A stretch of DNA of 64,000 nt from assembly GCA_034509755.1 (NCBI GenBank), contig CM067541.1:57485556-57549555 (forward strand), in the 5' to 3' direction. The notes beneath the pieces were generated by a model. It was not told the origin of the DNA. It worked only from the letters and a program-made list of their open reading frames with translations, and ran no database searches. The DNA is from Anisodus tanguticus. Taxonomy: Eukaryota; Streptophyta; Magnoliopsida; Solanales; Solanaceae. Numbering within the stretch: the first letter of the stretch is position 1; every line of letters starts with the position of its first letter. Made by a program: the position numbers and the translations under genes. Positions 53,571-64,000 of this stretch are shown here, in pieces.

Positions 53571-54310
53571 ATGGAAGGATTAAAAGGTATGTTTAAGGGT
53601 AAGGGTGGTAAGGGTAAGAGTGCTTCTTCTAGTAGGGGCAACCAGGGCAAGGGTACTTCTTCTAGTCATCTTATTCCTACACAGATGATTTTGTTGATAC
53701 TCAACATTTTCCTACAATACCATTAGATTTAGACCGGGAACTATTTTCCGGAACTCAAGAAGACTTTAATTTAGACGATGATCTAGATGATATACCCACT
53801 AATGTTGATGACAACACACCCACTAGTGCACCTTCAACTCGAAATACCTCCTATTCCCCCTAGTATGAGACGAGGTCCAAAAAACGACCATTAAAATCGA
53901 TGCATGAACATTTTTTGATAGGGACGTAGAGAATCAAGTAGCCATATGTAAAATTTGAATTTTTTTTTAAAATTTAAAACTCGGAAAAGGTCACGGTGGG
54001 ACGGGGGGGGGGGTTTAATTAGACACGTAGTAAGTGCTCATCCGGCTAGGTATGCCCAATACCTGAGCTTCAAAACCGGGTGCGCAAACGCCCGCTCCAT
54101 CGGACAAGGTTCACATATCGATATCGTCCCGGATCAAGTACATGGTCAAATTAACCCTATGACGGGGGGAATTGTAGGCTCTAAATACAATAAACATAGA
54201 GATAGGGAAGCAATATCAAAATTAGTTCTTTGTGGAGGGTTTGCCTTTTTCATTTCCTTTATCTCCCGTTTTATTCATTACATTAGAGATATATATAATC
54301 CTCGCTTTTA
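53571..54310 (+). pseudogene. hAT transposase, N-terminal part with BED-type finger
   Basis: ATG at 53571 begins MEGLKGMFKGKGGKGKSAS, a basic, serine/glycine-rich start. After frame changes there is a PKKRPLKSMHEHF segment and a BED-finger-like GGLIRHVVSAHPARYAQY at about 53998-54053. Stops and at least three shifts are visible. Confidence 0.75.
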
Positions 54311-55180
54311 ACGGTTTTCCTAGATCAAGCTGTTAAGAGAGATGTATTTAAATTCGCGCATGAATATCAACAATATTTACGTTTTTCATTATATCATTTT
54401 AATGGCAAAGTATCTATCACGTCCGATATAGGTCGTAGTACTAACGGCCATGATTATTTAACCGTAACTTGTCATTGGATAGATTATAAATGGTCTATGC
54501 AAAAACGTATTTTAGCGTATAGATATATAGATGATAGGCACACCGGTACTTTTATTGCGAGAAAATATTTATCAAGTGTGCGATTATTACGGAATTACCG
54601 ATAAAATTATGACTATTACATTAGATAACGCTTCTAATAACAATTACGCAATTACAATGTTAAAAAATAGTTTAACTCCATCTTTTCCAGACCATTTTCA
54701 TATAAAATGTGCGTGCCATATATATAACTTAATTGTAAATGATGGTCTATCACTTTTTGAAGACATTCTTAGTAAAATATAATTTGCTATAAACTTTATT
54801 TTTAAAAGTAATAAAGTACAACGTAGAAAAGAATATAAAAAAACTTGTCACGATTGTGGACTACCTTATAGAAGAATTCCACAAGAAGTATCCACTAGGT
54901 GGAATTCTTTATACGAGCAACTACTTGTTGCTTATGACTATAAATTACCTATAACTTTATTTTTTAACTCTCGTAATAAAAAGCCAGCTGATATGATTTT
55001 AGATAGTGATTGGGTAAAAATTTCCGAACTTATTGTATTTTTAGAGAAATTTTTTCAAGTAACAAAAGAATTTTCCGGTATATATTATCCTACTATTTCA
55101 ACTATGTTATTTTATATAACTCTAATATTTTTATTACTTAGTGAATATATGGAAAAACCAAACTTATAAGGCAAGCTATT
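54311..55180 (+). pseudogene. hAT transposase, catalytic (RNase H-like) core
   Basis: In two frames: VSITSDIGRSTNGHDYLTVT (first catalytic Asp region), WIDYKWSMQKRILAYRYID, ITLDNASNNNYAITMLKNSL (second Asp), CACHIYNLIVNDGLSLFEDI, STRWNSLYEQL and YYPTISTMLFYITLIFLLL. These are in the expected hAT order. The frame stops at 54780 and again near 55166. Confidence 0.88.
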
Positions 55181-55429
55181 AAAAAAATGTTTGTCAAAAT
55201 TAAAAAATATTTTATTCCTATTCCCTCTATTTATATTATTGGTTCTGTATTAAATCCTACTATTAAAATAGACGGTTCTAAATCACTAATTGAAACTATT
55301 TACGATTGTATAGAAGTACTACCACCTCCAAGTCCCAAAAATCTAAATCACCCACCACCTATTGAACAAACTAAAGAAGAAGCGGTGTCTAGCGTAGAAC
55401 ACCAATGTAAAAATATATATAGATTTTAT

Positions 55430-56702
55430 TGTTGGAAATTTGCCTTTGGCGGGAGTTGCGACCGACCAACTTTAACGGCTTAAACACTAGTGTAACGTAT
55501 GTTGGAGAATCCGGTTCTTCACACATGCATGATCTACTAAGTACGTAGATAACCGTAGGGCCAAGAATCGTCAAATTTCATTGAGAAATGAAAGAGATAT
55601 TGGTTCACGAAGTAAGGTGTTTGAAGCATGGAAAGTGTGGTATTGTGTGTAATTCTCCCTCATCGGTAGAGGAAGAAAGAAGTGTTGTGTATATAAGATT
55701 CGAAATTGGTTTGGGGTTTGGGACCCCAAGGGGTATCCCATGTGTTTAAAGGAGGAGGACCTAGATGTGCTTCGGTTCGAGGAAAGACCACACGCGCGCC
55801 GCCGCCGCCCCGTCCCGTCCGTCCGGCCCTATTCCCGGTTTCGAATTTCGGTTCCGGTTCCGGTTCGAGTCACGGTCACGGTCGTGGGTCGGGTCGTGGG
55901 CCGTGGGCCGTGGGCCTTCGATATTATCTTTTTGGGCCGAAAACTTTGCCGAAGTACGGTTTGATCCCGAAGTTTCCAGATGTACAGCTTCGGACCGTAA
56001 TTCTTTCGATGTACGCTTTGGTCCCCGAAGTTTCAAGATGTGCGCTTTGGTCCCTCAAGTTTCCGTAATCCGGACCAAAGCAAGCTGTTGTTAGCACTCA
56101 ATTCACCCATTTATTTTGGCTGAATTACTCCTCCTATAATGGCCAAATCCGTTGGTCTTTCACCATTTATGTTGGTGGCTTTACTACCTCCATAATGGCC
56201 ATTATTTGGCTATTATGGAGGCAGCTTTTTCAGCCCCTCCCTCACCTATATAAACACCCCCTTACACCATTGTTGAGCACTAAGAATGAAAAAAGAGAAC
56301 ACCAAAAACAAGGCACGAAAATACACAACCGAAAATAGTTTTCTTCCTACAACTTCCGAGCATCATTTCGTTACTCAATATTCTTCACGTAGCTCTTGAG
56401 TTTCCTTTGCTCAAGGGTTCCATTGCTGTTTTATCTTGGGAGACAAATTGTCCAGACGTATAAAGGATACATACGGGGCAATATTATCTTAAGGACAGAG
56501 TGCTACACTCGACTCAAAAAAACAATTTCCATTTTTCCATCTTCTACAAAACCGGAATTTCCAGTTTTTTCTTGTGTAACTATTGTAATTTTCAGATTTC
56601 CATGTTGAATTATTGAATCTTTGTTTATCCTTTCGAATACTTGTAATAGTTAAATACTTTCCGCATCGCTTTATAAAGTACCATAGAGCAAATCTCCCAA
56701 CA
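55430..56702 (+). repeat. 5' LTR of the nested Copia
   Basis: TATA box GTATATAAGA at about 55689. A GC-rich block (CGCGCGCC, about 55790-55910) is followed by repeats of the type CCGAAGTTTC. Closely similar to the 3' LTR but with many single-base indels. Confidence 0.93.
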
Positions 56703-59700
56703 ACTTAAGACAATATTTGTATTGTATTACTATTAGTGTTCGAAAGATGTCGGTCAAAAATTGTGTGACCAAATCTGGATATGGAAATGGTTTTCTCGGT
56801 AGAAGAGAGTGATGATGATGAACGTGTTCATGGTGTCACCGCTACCAAGATCGGTGGAAACAAGCGCTCTCGAGAGCTCGGGATGTCAACTCGGGACAAG
56901 AGGAGAAGAGTCGAAGATGTTATTCTATCTTGTAGCAGAAGGCCTATATCCGTCCCTGCACAAAGGATCCGAATAATGGTGAGAAGGAAATGGACACTCG
57001 GTCCGACGAAGTGACCGAAGTGAGCCGTAATCCGAAATTGGGATAAGTATTTTTCTTACTTGTCAAGAATAAAGATTAAATGATTATGTACTTGTCGAAT
57101 AAAGAAAATGGATTAAAAAAAAAAAAAGATTAAAGTAAGGAGGAATATGAAAATAATTTATATTCCTTATGCTTTAACAAATCGAAGTTTAATCTCATCT
57201 TCTTTTCCGTTTAAAGATTGGATTTTGTAAACGACTTAAGAAGATCCGTTCTTTTAAGTGTAATTACTAAAGTGTGTAAAGTATGTTCGCACATACGAGG
57301 GAGAAAGATCCACTAATCGTGCGAAAACTCGTTACCACTCTTAAGTAAGCGCCAAGAATTATCTCGGGCACCAATCATAACGAAAGGAGTCTAAAAGTTA
57401 AAGACGCGAGCCCGTCATATTATTTGCGTAAGATCCTTCATAGGATGATATTGGACACTCTCATAAAAAGCCTCCGGCGACCGGAGTGGGCCAAAATTCC
57501 TTTGATATGATTATATTGGACACTCGGCCATACAAAGCCTCCGGCGACCGGAGTAGGGCCAAAATTCATTTCATAGGAAGAGTAATGGACACCTAGTAAG
57601 GTGGGCCGCAGTTTCCGTGTCCTAAATGATCCGAAGGCCTAAATAAAGGCAAGAAAGAAATTGGACACTCACCGCCAAAGCAACTAGAGTGGACCCGAGT
57701 ATCGAGATCACATATGATCCGGTTACGCCCTAACCACGGCAAAAGGTTGTTCATGTGAAGCAACGCCACCTCTAAAATCAAAGGGTCGGGAGAGGTTGTC
57801 CTCAATAGGACTTCAAGGAATGAGATCACTCTAAAAGAGGTGATACATGTTCCTAACTTGGTTAAAGGACGTTGTTGGTCAAATCGATTTGAGACTAGTC
57901 CAACATGTCCGTAATAACTAACAAATGGTACAATATGTCTATAGCCAAATGAATGATATATTGTAATCCGTGCATCTATGACATCATAGATTAAGACACG
58001 TTAAATAGCAAGTCATTCAAAAGCTAATGATGTTGAGATTGTTGCCTATCGTCGACATAAACCCTCAAAATGAATGTGAGGTAGACGAAGAGGCAAAATC
58101 ACCTTTCCAAATTCCGTCAAGGGAATAGCGAAAGAAGCACCGCTCCTCTAGAACTTAGTCACACCTACTGGGTGATTTGAAGTTTATACAAAATAGAGGG
58201 GGAGACAAGTACGTTGTGATCTTCATTGATGATGGTACAACGTATGAAATCCTTTGTTTATTGAAAAGCAAAGATGAAGTTGTTGAAGCCTACAAAGCGA
58301 AGTTGAAAATCAACTAAGCCTACGGATTGAGAAATTCGTAGTGATAGAGGGGAGAATGTGAAGCATCGTTCATTAAACGATCGCTCATTACTCACCTCGC
58401 CCAACGGTGTTAGCCAAGCGCAAACCCGTACGCCTAAATTATGTAGGGTAAGGCGATCCTTACCGCTAACGCGATTCTCAACGTAACTCCGCATAAGGAT
58501 AAGGATAAGGATAACTCTCCGTGTGAGACATGGAAATGATCTCACATACAAAAGTTGTGATGTGGGATGGCTTGGTAGAAGTTGGACTACCGAGACAGTC
58601 AAGTTCGACCTAAGATCGTAGATTGCATATCCACCGGATCCGTAAATAACAAGAGGCCGATCGCTCTTGGCATCAAAGAATGTCGAATTCTTTTAAGATA
58701 GCATTCCTTGAAAAAAAGGAAAAAGGAGTAATTGCTCAAGGTTAACAAGAACCCACGAGGGCTCGATCGTCCGAACTAGACGTTCCGTATCTACGGACTC
58801 GAAAGTTGCCGGCTATCCGAACTTAATATTCCGATCCGCGTAACTCGTGGATTCTAGATGTTGAACCGAGACAGAGCAAAGAAGGGGACAAAGACTTGTT
58901 CCACTCTTCTAGCTTGTATGGTTAATAATGAACCATGAACAATTAACAAATAATTGTTATCTCCAAAAACGCCGCTTTGGAAAGAAGCTAAAGGAGAAAG
59001 AGATTCTATATATAGAACCATACTTGTGTAATGGTTAATCTTCTTCCGGAAAAGAACCTTTGGGTTGTAAAATGTGCTCCCCTCGTGAGTAGCTTAACAT
59101 CCAGGGCCATTGTAGTCTTGCGTGGCATGGATGTTGAACTAGCCTTCCCAACCGGAGAGTTGGAAGAAGAGAATCGAGTTAGTTTGCCGAATCTGTTGGG
59201 CTTCTTCCCGAACTTTCATTTTGGTCCCCGAAATGTTTACATTTTAGTCCCGAAAGTTTCGTATAAAAAGTAAAACAATGAATCGACCACGTAAACATTG
59301 GCTCGAAGTTAGAAAGCCAACAGCTTGGAAAACCAACGGTCGAGAGTGAAAATCATATTGAAACAAAGTCTCGATATGAAAGATATGTGTATCACAGATG
59401 ACTTCTTAGGAATTGGATTTCTAAGACATCTAACGGATCGGTCAATAGTTGACAGCCTCGTTGAAGCCACCAATGGATATGAATCATAGAATCGATTGGA
59501 ATCATGGTGCACCCATAGACAAGGAGTGATATGCACAGTGTCACGTGTAGTTCAATGTATTGTACACACTACAACCGACCCGGTATCGTCCTACAAACAT
59601 ATTAGTTGAACTAAGGTTCACCGATGATCTTATACATGATCAATAGAAGGCGTTAAGTCGGATATGACGATATCCGAATTATTCGCTTATCTACGATTAT

Positions 59701-60787
59701 AGTATTTCGGATGTCCAGCGGTTCCGAGAGAACACCGTGATGCAAACCGGACATCGATCCGAAGAACACCAAAGCCACAAGTAAATGTATATGGTGGTTC
59801 TTATAAAATCCTCTAAGCAAACTTGCATCGACCGATTCATGATGGTATCGGAGTTTATCGCTTTATACAAAGCATGAAAGAAGTTGAGTAACTTCACGAC
59901 TCATTAGAGGACGTCCCTTATGGGAGAAACCCGTGCCTTCAAAGCAGTTCTACATCGTGGCTAGCCGGTCGGCTTGGCTTTAGGAAGGACACGGATGACG
60001 CGCGTCCGGACATATCCGTCGATCCGTCGGAGACATAGCACCGTATGGCGCTTGATCATCACGGTGTCACTTCCTTGTTTACAAACTAAGGGACTACCCA
60101 GAGATCAAATGTGTTCTCGCTCGTCTAGGGAACGGGCTTAAAACCCAAAATATACGGACCAATACAAAGTGGAAACCCAACCTTACGAACCGGAGATCCG
60201 TAATTTGGTTCAATGGGAAAACTAAGTTGTAAAGGTTCGCTTGATCGCTTCGTTGGAAGCATGAGCACTTCGGATAGTGATTTCGAAAAGAAACACCAAA
60301 TCCAAAGCCGTTCCCGCGATAGACGTTAAGTGCTATCGCAGATGGGTAAAGGTTAAGTTTTCAAAACCGTAATGATCCTCAACAGTTGAGGTTAGGTCTT
60401 TGGGAAACTTTTAATGGTTCCTAACACTTGTGAAGTGGGGTATAGCAGATACCTTGTAGGAGACCACCTATTTAAGTGCGAGGACGGCCGCCTCAAATTG
60501 AACGCACTTAAGAATCCAAGACGTTGTCCATGGCCAAAATGGACAAAACATTACGAAGAGGAGAGTAAGGGAATTTGTTGTGTTGGTACCGTTGTCTTGG
60601 CTTACACTAAACACCGACGGTTCAAGACATCACGTTCACCGCGCAAAGCAAGTAAGTCCGATGGTATTCAACTATGGAAGGTTCAAAGCCGAGGCTACCT
60701 CTCCTTATGCAACATCGGTCCGCCGAAATATTGCCGGAAATGAAAAGACACCATGCGAGTGCGCCAAAATCTCTTTCAAGAGGGGAT
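56703..60787 (+). pseudogene. degenerate Copia interior
   Basis: Two domains can be read. The first is integrase core, GDKYVVIFIDDGTTYEILCL followed by LLKSKDEVVEAYKAKLKIN at 58199-58315. The second is RNase H, KSSKQTCIDRFMMVSEFIAL at about 59808-59867. A gag-like basic segment lies at 56781-57014. Elsewhere motifs are cut by frequent 1-3 base losses. Two near copies of GCCTCCGGCGACCGGAGT lie at about 57469 and 57537. Confidence 0.75.
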
Positions 60788-62032
60788 TGTTGGAAATTTG
60801 CCTTTGGCGGGAGTTGCGACCGACCAACTTTAACGGCTTAAACACTAGTGTAACGTATGTTGGAGAATCCGGTTCTTCACACACGCATGATCTACTAAGT
60901 ACGTAGATAACCGTAGGCCAAGAATCGTCAAATTTCATTGAGAAATGAAAGAGATATTGGTTCACGAAGTAAGGTGTTTGAAGCATGGAAAGTGTGGTAT
61001 TGTGTGTAATTCTCCCTCATCGGCAGAGGAAGAAAGAATTGTTGTGTATATAAGATTCGAAATTGGTTTGGGGTTTGGGACCCCAAGGGGTATCCCATGT
61101 GTTTAAAGGAGGAGGACCTAGATGTGCTTTGGTTCGAGGAAAGACCACACGCGCGCCGCGCCGCCCGCCCGTCCCGTCCCGGTCCGGCTCGGCCCGGTTT
61201 CCGGTTCTCGGTCACGGTCGGGTCGTGGGTCGTGGGTCGCGGGTCTTCTCGATATTATCTTTTTGGGCCGAAAACTTTGCCGTAAGTACGCTTGATCCCG
61301 AAGTTTCCGATGTACGCTTCGGACCGTAATTCTTTTCGTATGTACGCTTTGGTCCCCGAAGTTTCAAGATGTGCGTTTGGTCCCTCAAGTTTCCGTAACC
61401 GGATACCAAAGCAGTTGTGCCAAGCACTCAATTCAGCCATTTATTTTGGTCGAATTACTCCTCCTATAATGGCCAAATCCGTTGGTCTTTCACCATTTAT
61501 GTTGGTGGCTTTACTACCTCCATAATGGCCATTATTTGGCTATTATGGAGGCGCTTTTTCAGCCCCTCCCTCACCTATATAAACACCCCCTTACACCATT
61601 GTTGAGCACTAAGAATGACAAAGAGAACACCAAAAACAAGGCACGAAAATACACAACCGAAAACAGCTTTTCTTCCTACAACTTCCGAGCATCATTTCGT
61701 TACTCAATATTCTTCACGTAGCTCTTGAGTTTCCTTTGCTCAAGGGTTCCATTGTCGTTTTATCTTGGGAGACAAATTGTCCAGACGTATAAAGGATACA
61801 TACGGGCAATATTATCTTAAGGACAGAGTGCTACACTCGACTCAAAAAAAAAACAATTTCCATTTTTCCATCTTCTACAAAACCGGAATTTCCAGCTTTT
61901 CTTGTGTAACTATTGTAATTTTCAGATTTCCATGTTGAATTATTGAATCTTTGTTTATCCTTTCGAATACTTGTAATAGTTAAATACTTTCCGTATCGCT
62001 TTATAAAGTACCATAGAGCAAATCTCCCAACA
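60788..62032 (+). repeat. 3' LTR of the nested Copia
   Basis: TGTTGGAAATTTGCC to CTCCCAACA, 1245 bp, bounded by the TTTAT target duplication. Confidence 0.93.
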
Positions 62033-62039
62033 TTTATGT

Positions 62040-62523
62040 AAATAGAATGTGCGGCCGTACCTCTACTACTAACCAAATTAGCGAGTTGGATATTTTTGTT
62101 TTGCGTGGTTCGTACCGTATCAAGAAGTTATCAATGAAGATGGACAAGAAGACTTGTCGAAATACCTGGAGGGGAATGAGAAGACCTTTCCGACACTTTC
62201 ATTGATGGCTCGAGATGTTTTGAACATTCAAGCGTCATCAATCGCGTCGGAAAGCGCTTTTCTCGCAGCGCAGATATCAAATAGGAGACCACAGACACTC
62301 ATTGGTCGGAGACGACTTGGAAATTGCGTATTATTCGAGAGATTGGATACGAGCGGAGCGGAGAAGGTGCGGTCAACCGGAGATCAACGAAGAAGATGAT
62401 GAAAACTACAACGAAATCTTAACCGAAGGTAGTGGAAGCGACGTGGATCAATTTGACCAACAAATACCAATTCCAACCGAAGAACCACATGAAATCATCA
62501 AGCAATTAGAACAGTTTTTTTGA
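62040..62523 (+). pseudogene. hAT transposase, C-terminal dimerisation domain
   Basis: To the right of the nested element the same protein resumes: KYLEGNEKTFPTLSLMARDV and LNIQASSIASESAF, the hATC core, then after a one-base shift INEEDDENYNEILTEG and PHEIIKQLEQFF with TGA at 62521. The Copia insertion separates it from the catalytic core. Confidence 0.88.
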
Positions 62524-62980
62524 AAATGTAATTTTTTTAATTGCAATTTTATTATGTAATTTGCAACTTTTGGACAACACCACAAAGTTGCAATTTAGAT
62601 TTTAGACAATTGTATTTGTATTACAAAAAAAATCATATGTCTATTAAATAATATAAGCGGCACAAAAACAGCATTGGGATGTTTTTATTACACTATCTTA
62701 TTTTGTTTATTGAGTTTTTTTTATACATATGTTATTTTAAAAAAAAAAAAAAAAAAGGAAAACCCGACCGTACCCCGCCCCGAGCCCGAGCCCGACCCGA
62801 CCCCCGCCCCCGCCCCGATACCGACGGGATCGGACGGACCGGAACAGTCCCGCCGTACCCGACCCCGCTAGGCCCGCTAGACCCGACCCCGACCCCCCGG
62901 CTCGTCCCGCCCTACCCCGACCCCCGCCGACCCGGCCCGCCAGACCCGAGCCCGGCCCACTGGCCACCCCTAATTTCAAA

Positions 62981-64000
62981 TCATGATTTCAATTTTTTTT
63001 TAAATATAAAACTTGACTCATAAGTTTATATTTTGTACAAAAGATTCATACATTAGTAGATATATACGAATTAATCGACTTTATATTGTATTGGATATAA
63101 TTGTCCAATACATAATTTATATTGTAGTATATATATACAAAGGTATGACTATGTCATGACTTAAATTCGAGCCACGTATTAATTTTGTTATGAACTATGA
63201 TTTACTTATTTGGTAAGATTGCATAAAAATTAGGAAAGTTTTGATAGTTTTGACAACTTGCGAGATTTTTATCTCAATGAAAAAAAATATAATTTAAAAA
63301 ATGTAAATTACATATCCAAACAAAATTTCAACTTTAAATTATATGATTTCAAACCATGATTTCAAATTATGTCGCTCTAAGATAGCAAACAAAAATGAGA
63401 CATATAAGTTGTATTACATGTCAAAATTCTAAAAAGGTGCAACCTGTGGTCAACTTTTTCTCCAAACCTTGACAAAGTAGCAACTTTTGAAATTCCTTAC
63501 TCATTGGAAGGATTAAATACTACACAAACAACAACTATATAAGCTGTAGTACTAAAGAAGTTGTAGCCAACTGTATAAATTCATACTACTAATAATCAAA
63601 TTACTTCATTTAAAATTCTCAAATTTAAATCCTAAGTTACATGCTCAAATTATCTTCAATGAGAAGACAATCTATTTCATTGAACACATTTAATAAATGC
63701 TCTCTATGATTTGTAATCTTCATTTGGCATAACATTAACACATCACCTTCTCATGTAGTGGCCGGCCTTAGCGTTATTGACCTCCCAATATTTACAATTT
63801 TGATAATAGCCCTAAAAAAAGTTTTTGTTTGTACTTCAACTTTGTTATACATGACACTTACAATGACGTTCAAAAGAAAATACGTTTACACAATTATCAT
63901 TGAAACATTCTTAACAAATTAGAGGTATATATAAACCTTTCTTGCTTTTTAATCGTATTAATGATAATATATAATTCTCTTTTGTTTTAATTGAAATCAT
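62981..64000. other. AT-rich intergenic DNA to the window end
   Basis: Contains several short palindromic ATGATTTCAAA-like stretches similar to the hAT target. No gene or element is recognised. Confidence 0.5.

Larger units (their letters stand above)
55430..62032 (+). mobile_element. Copia retrotransposon nested in the hAT transposase gene
   Basis: LTRs of 1273 and 1245 bp start TGTTGGAAATTTGCC and end CTCCCAACA. The target duplication is TTTAT at 55425-55429 and 62033-62037, perfect. Inside, integrase precedes RNase H, which is Copia order. The interior is riddled with small deletions, so no long frame exists. A purine run AGAGGGGAT precedes the 3' LTR. Confidence 0.93.
52883..62972 (+). 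mobile_element. hAT DNA transposon, about 3.5 kb, split by a nested Copia element
   Basis: Perfect 8-bp target duplication ATTTCAAA at 52875-52882 and 62973-62980. Terminal inverted repeats begin TAGGGCTGGCCAGTGGGCC on the left and TAGGGGTGGCCAGTGGGCC on the right, one mismatch over about 22 bp. GC-rich subterminal arrays of CCCGACC-like units lie inside both ends. Subtracting the nested insertion leaves about 3.48 kb, the size of an autonomous hAT. It encodes a broken transposase. Confidence 0.95.

Noticed and set aside
55706..56094. Arginine/glycine-rich frames
   Set aside because: These are translations of a CG-rich block in the nested Copia LTR, repeated in the other LTR at 61063-61440.

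Overview
The window is nuclear DNA of a flowering plant, most likely a member of the nightshade family (Solanaceae). The evidence is AT-rich intergenic DNA, GT-AG introns in plant genes, and several repeat families typical of Solanaceae: the tRNA-Lys-derived TS SINE, a second SINE of the SolS kind, and RTE-clade LINE tails of the SolRTE kind.

Only two host genes look fully functional. At the left edge, on the minus strand, is the first exon of cinnamate 4-hydroxylase (C4H, CYP73A; 248 codons inside the window), with a TATA box and three MYB-type AC elements upstream. In the middle, also on the minus strand, is a complete nine-exon gene for translation initiation factor eIF2 beta (265 aa). Its first coding intron has grown to about 8.5 kb by transposon insertion. 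Its 5' leader region is a tandem repeat that multiplies telo boxes and candidate splice donors. Between these genes (10.9-18.4 kb) lies a decayed tandem cluster of three short NETWORKED/NAB (KIP1-like, actin-binding) gene copies on the minus strand. Copy 1 is broken by a frameshift, a gypsy fragment and LTR insertions. Copy 2 keeps an open frame with a C-terminal membrane anchor. Copy 3 is a small remnant.

The rest is mostly transposable elements, many with boundaries fixed by target-site duplications. Layout: 0-0.75 kb C4H exon; 0.95-8.8 kb intergenic DNA with a solo LTR (3952-5302) and a LINE RNase H relic; 8.8-13 kb Tat-type gypsy debris and two LTRs of one family in opposite orientation around NET copy 1; 14.3 kb a hAT transposase tail; 15.4-18.9 kb NET copies 2 and 3 with SINEs; 19.6-33.4 kb the eIF2 beta gene, hosting a decayed chromovirus (24119-29469, itself carrying a TS SINE in its 5' LTR) and an RTE LINE fragment (29470-30728); 34405-39445 a Copia element inserted in the target-site duplication of a SINE (39451-39639); 40840-43061 a short-LTR Copia deletion derivative (TSD TGATA); 44.9-50.8 kb an RTE fragment and a deleted Tekay/Del-like chromovirus with an inverted piece of its own LTR; 52883-62972 a roughly 3.5-kb hAT transposon (8-bp TSD ATTTCAAA) split by a 6.6-kb Copia element (55430-62032, TSD TTTAT).

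No CRISPR array, operon, phage or other dedicated multi-gene system is visible. The most unusual items are the NET cluster with its segmental shuffling, the multiplied leader of eIF2 beta, and several precisely readable nested insertions.
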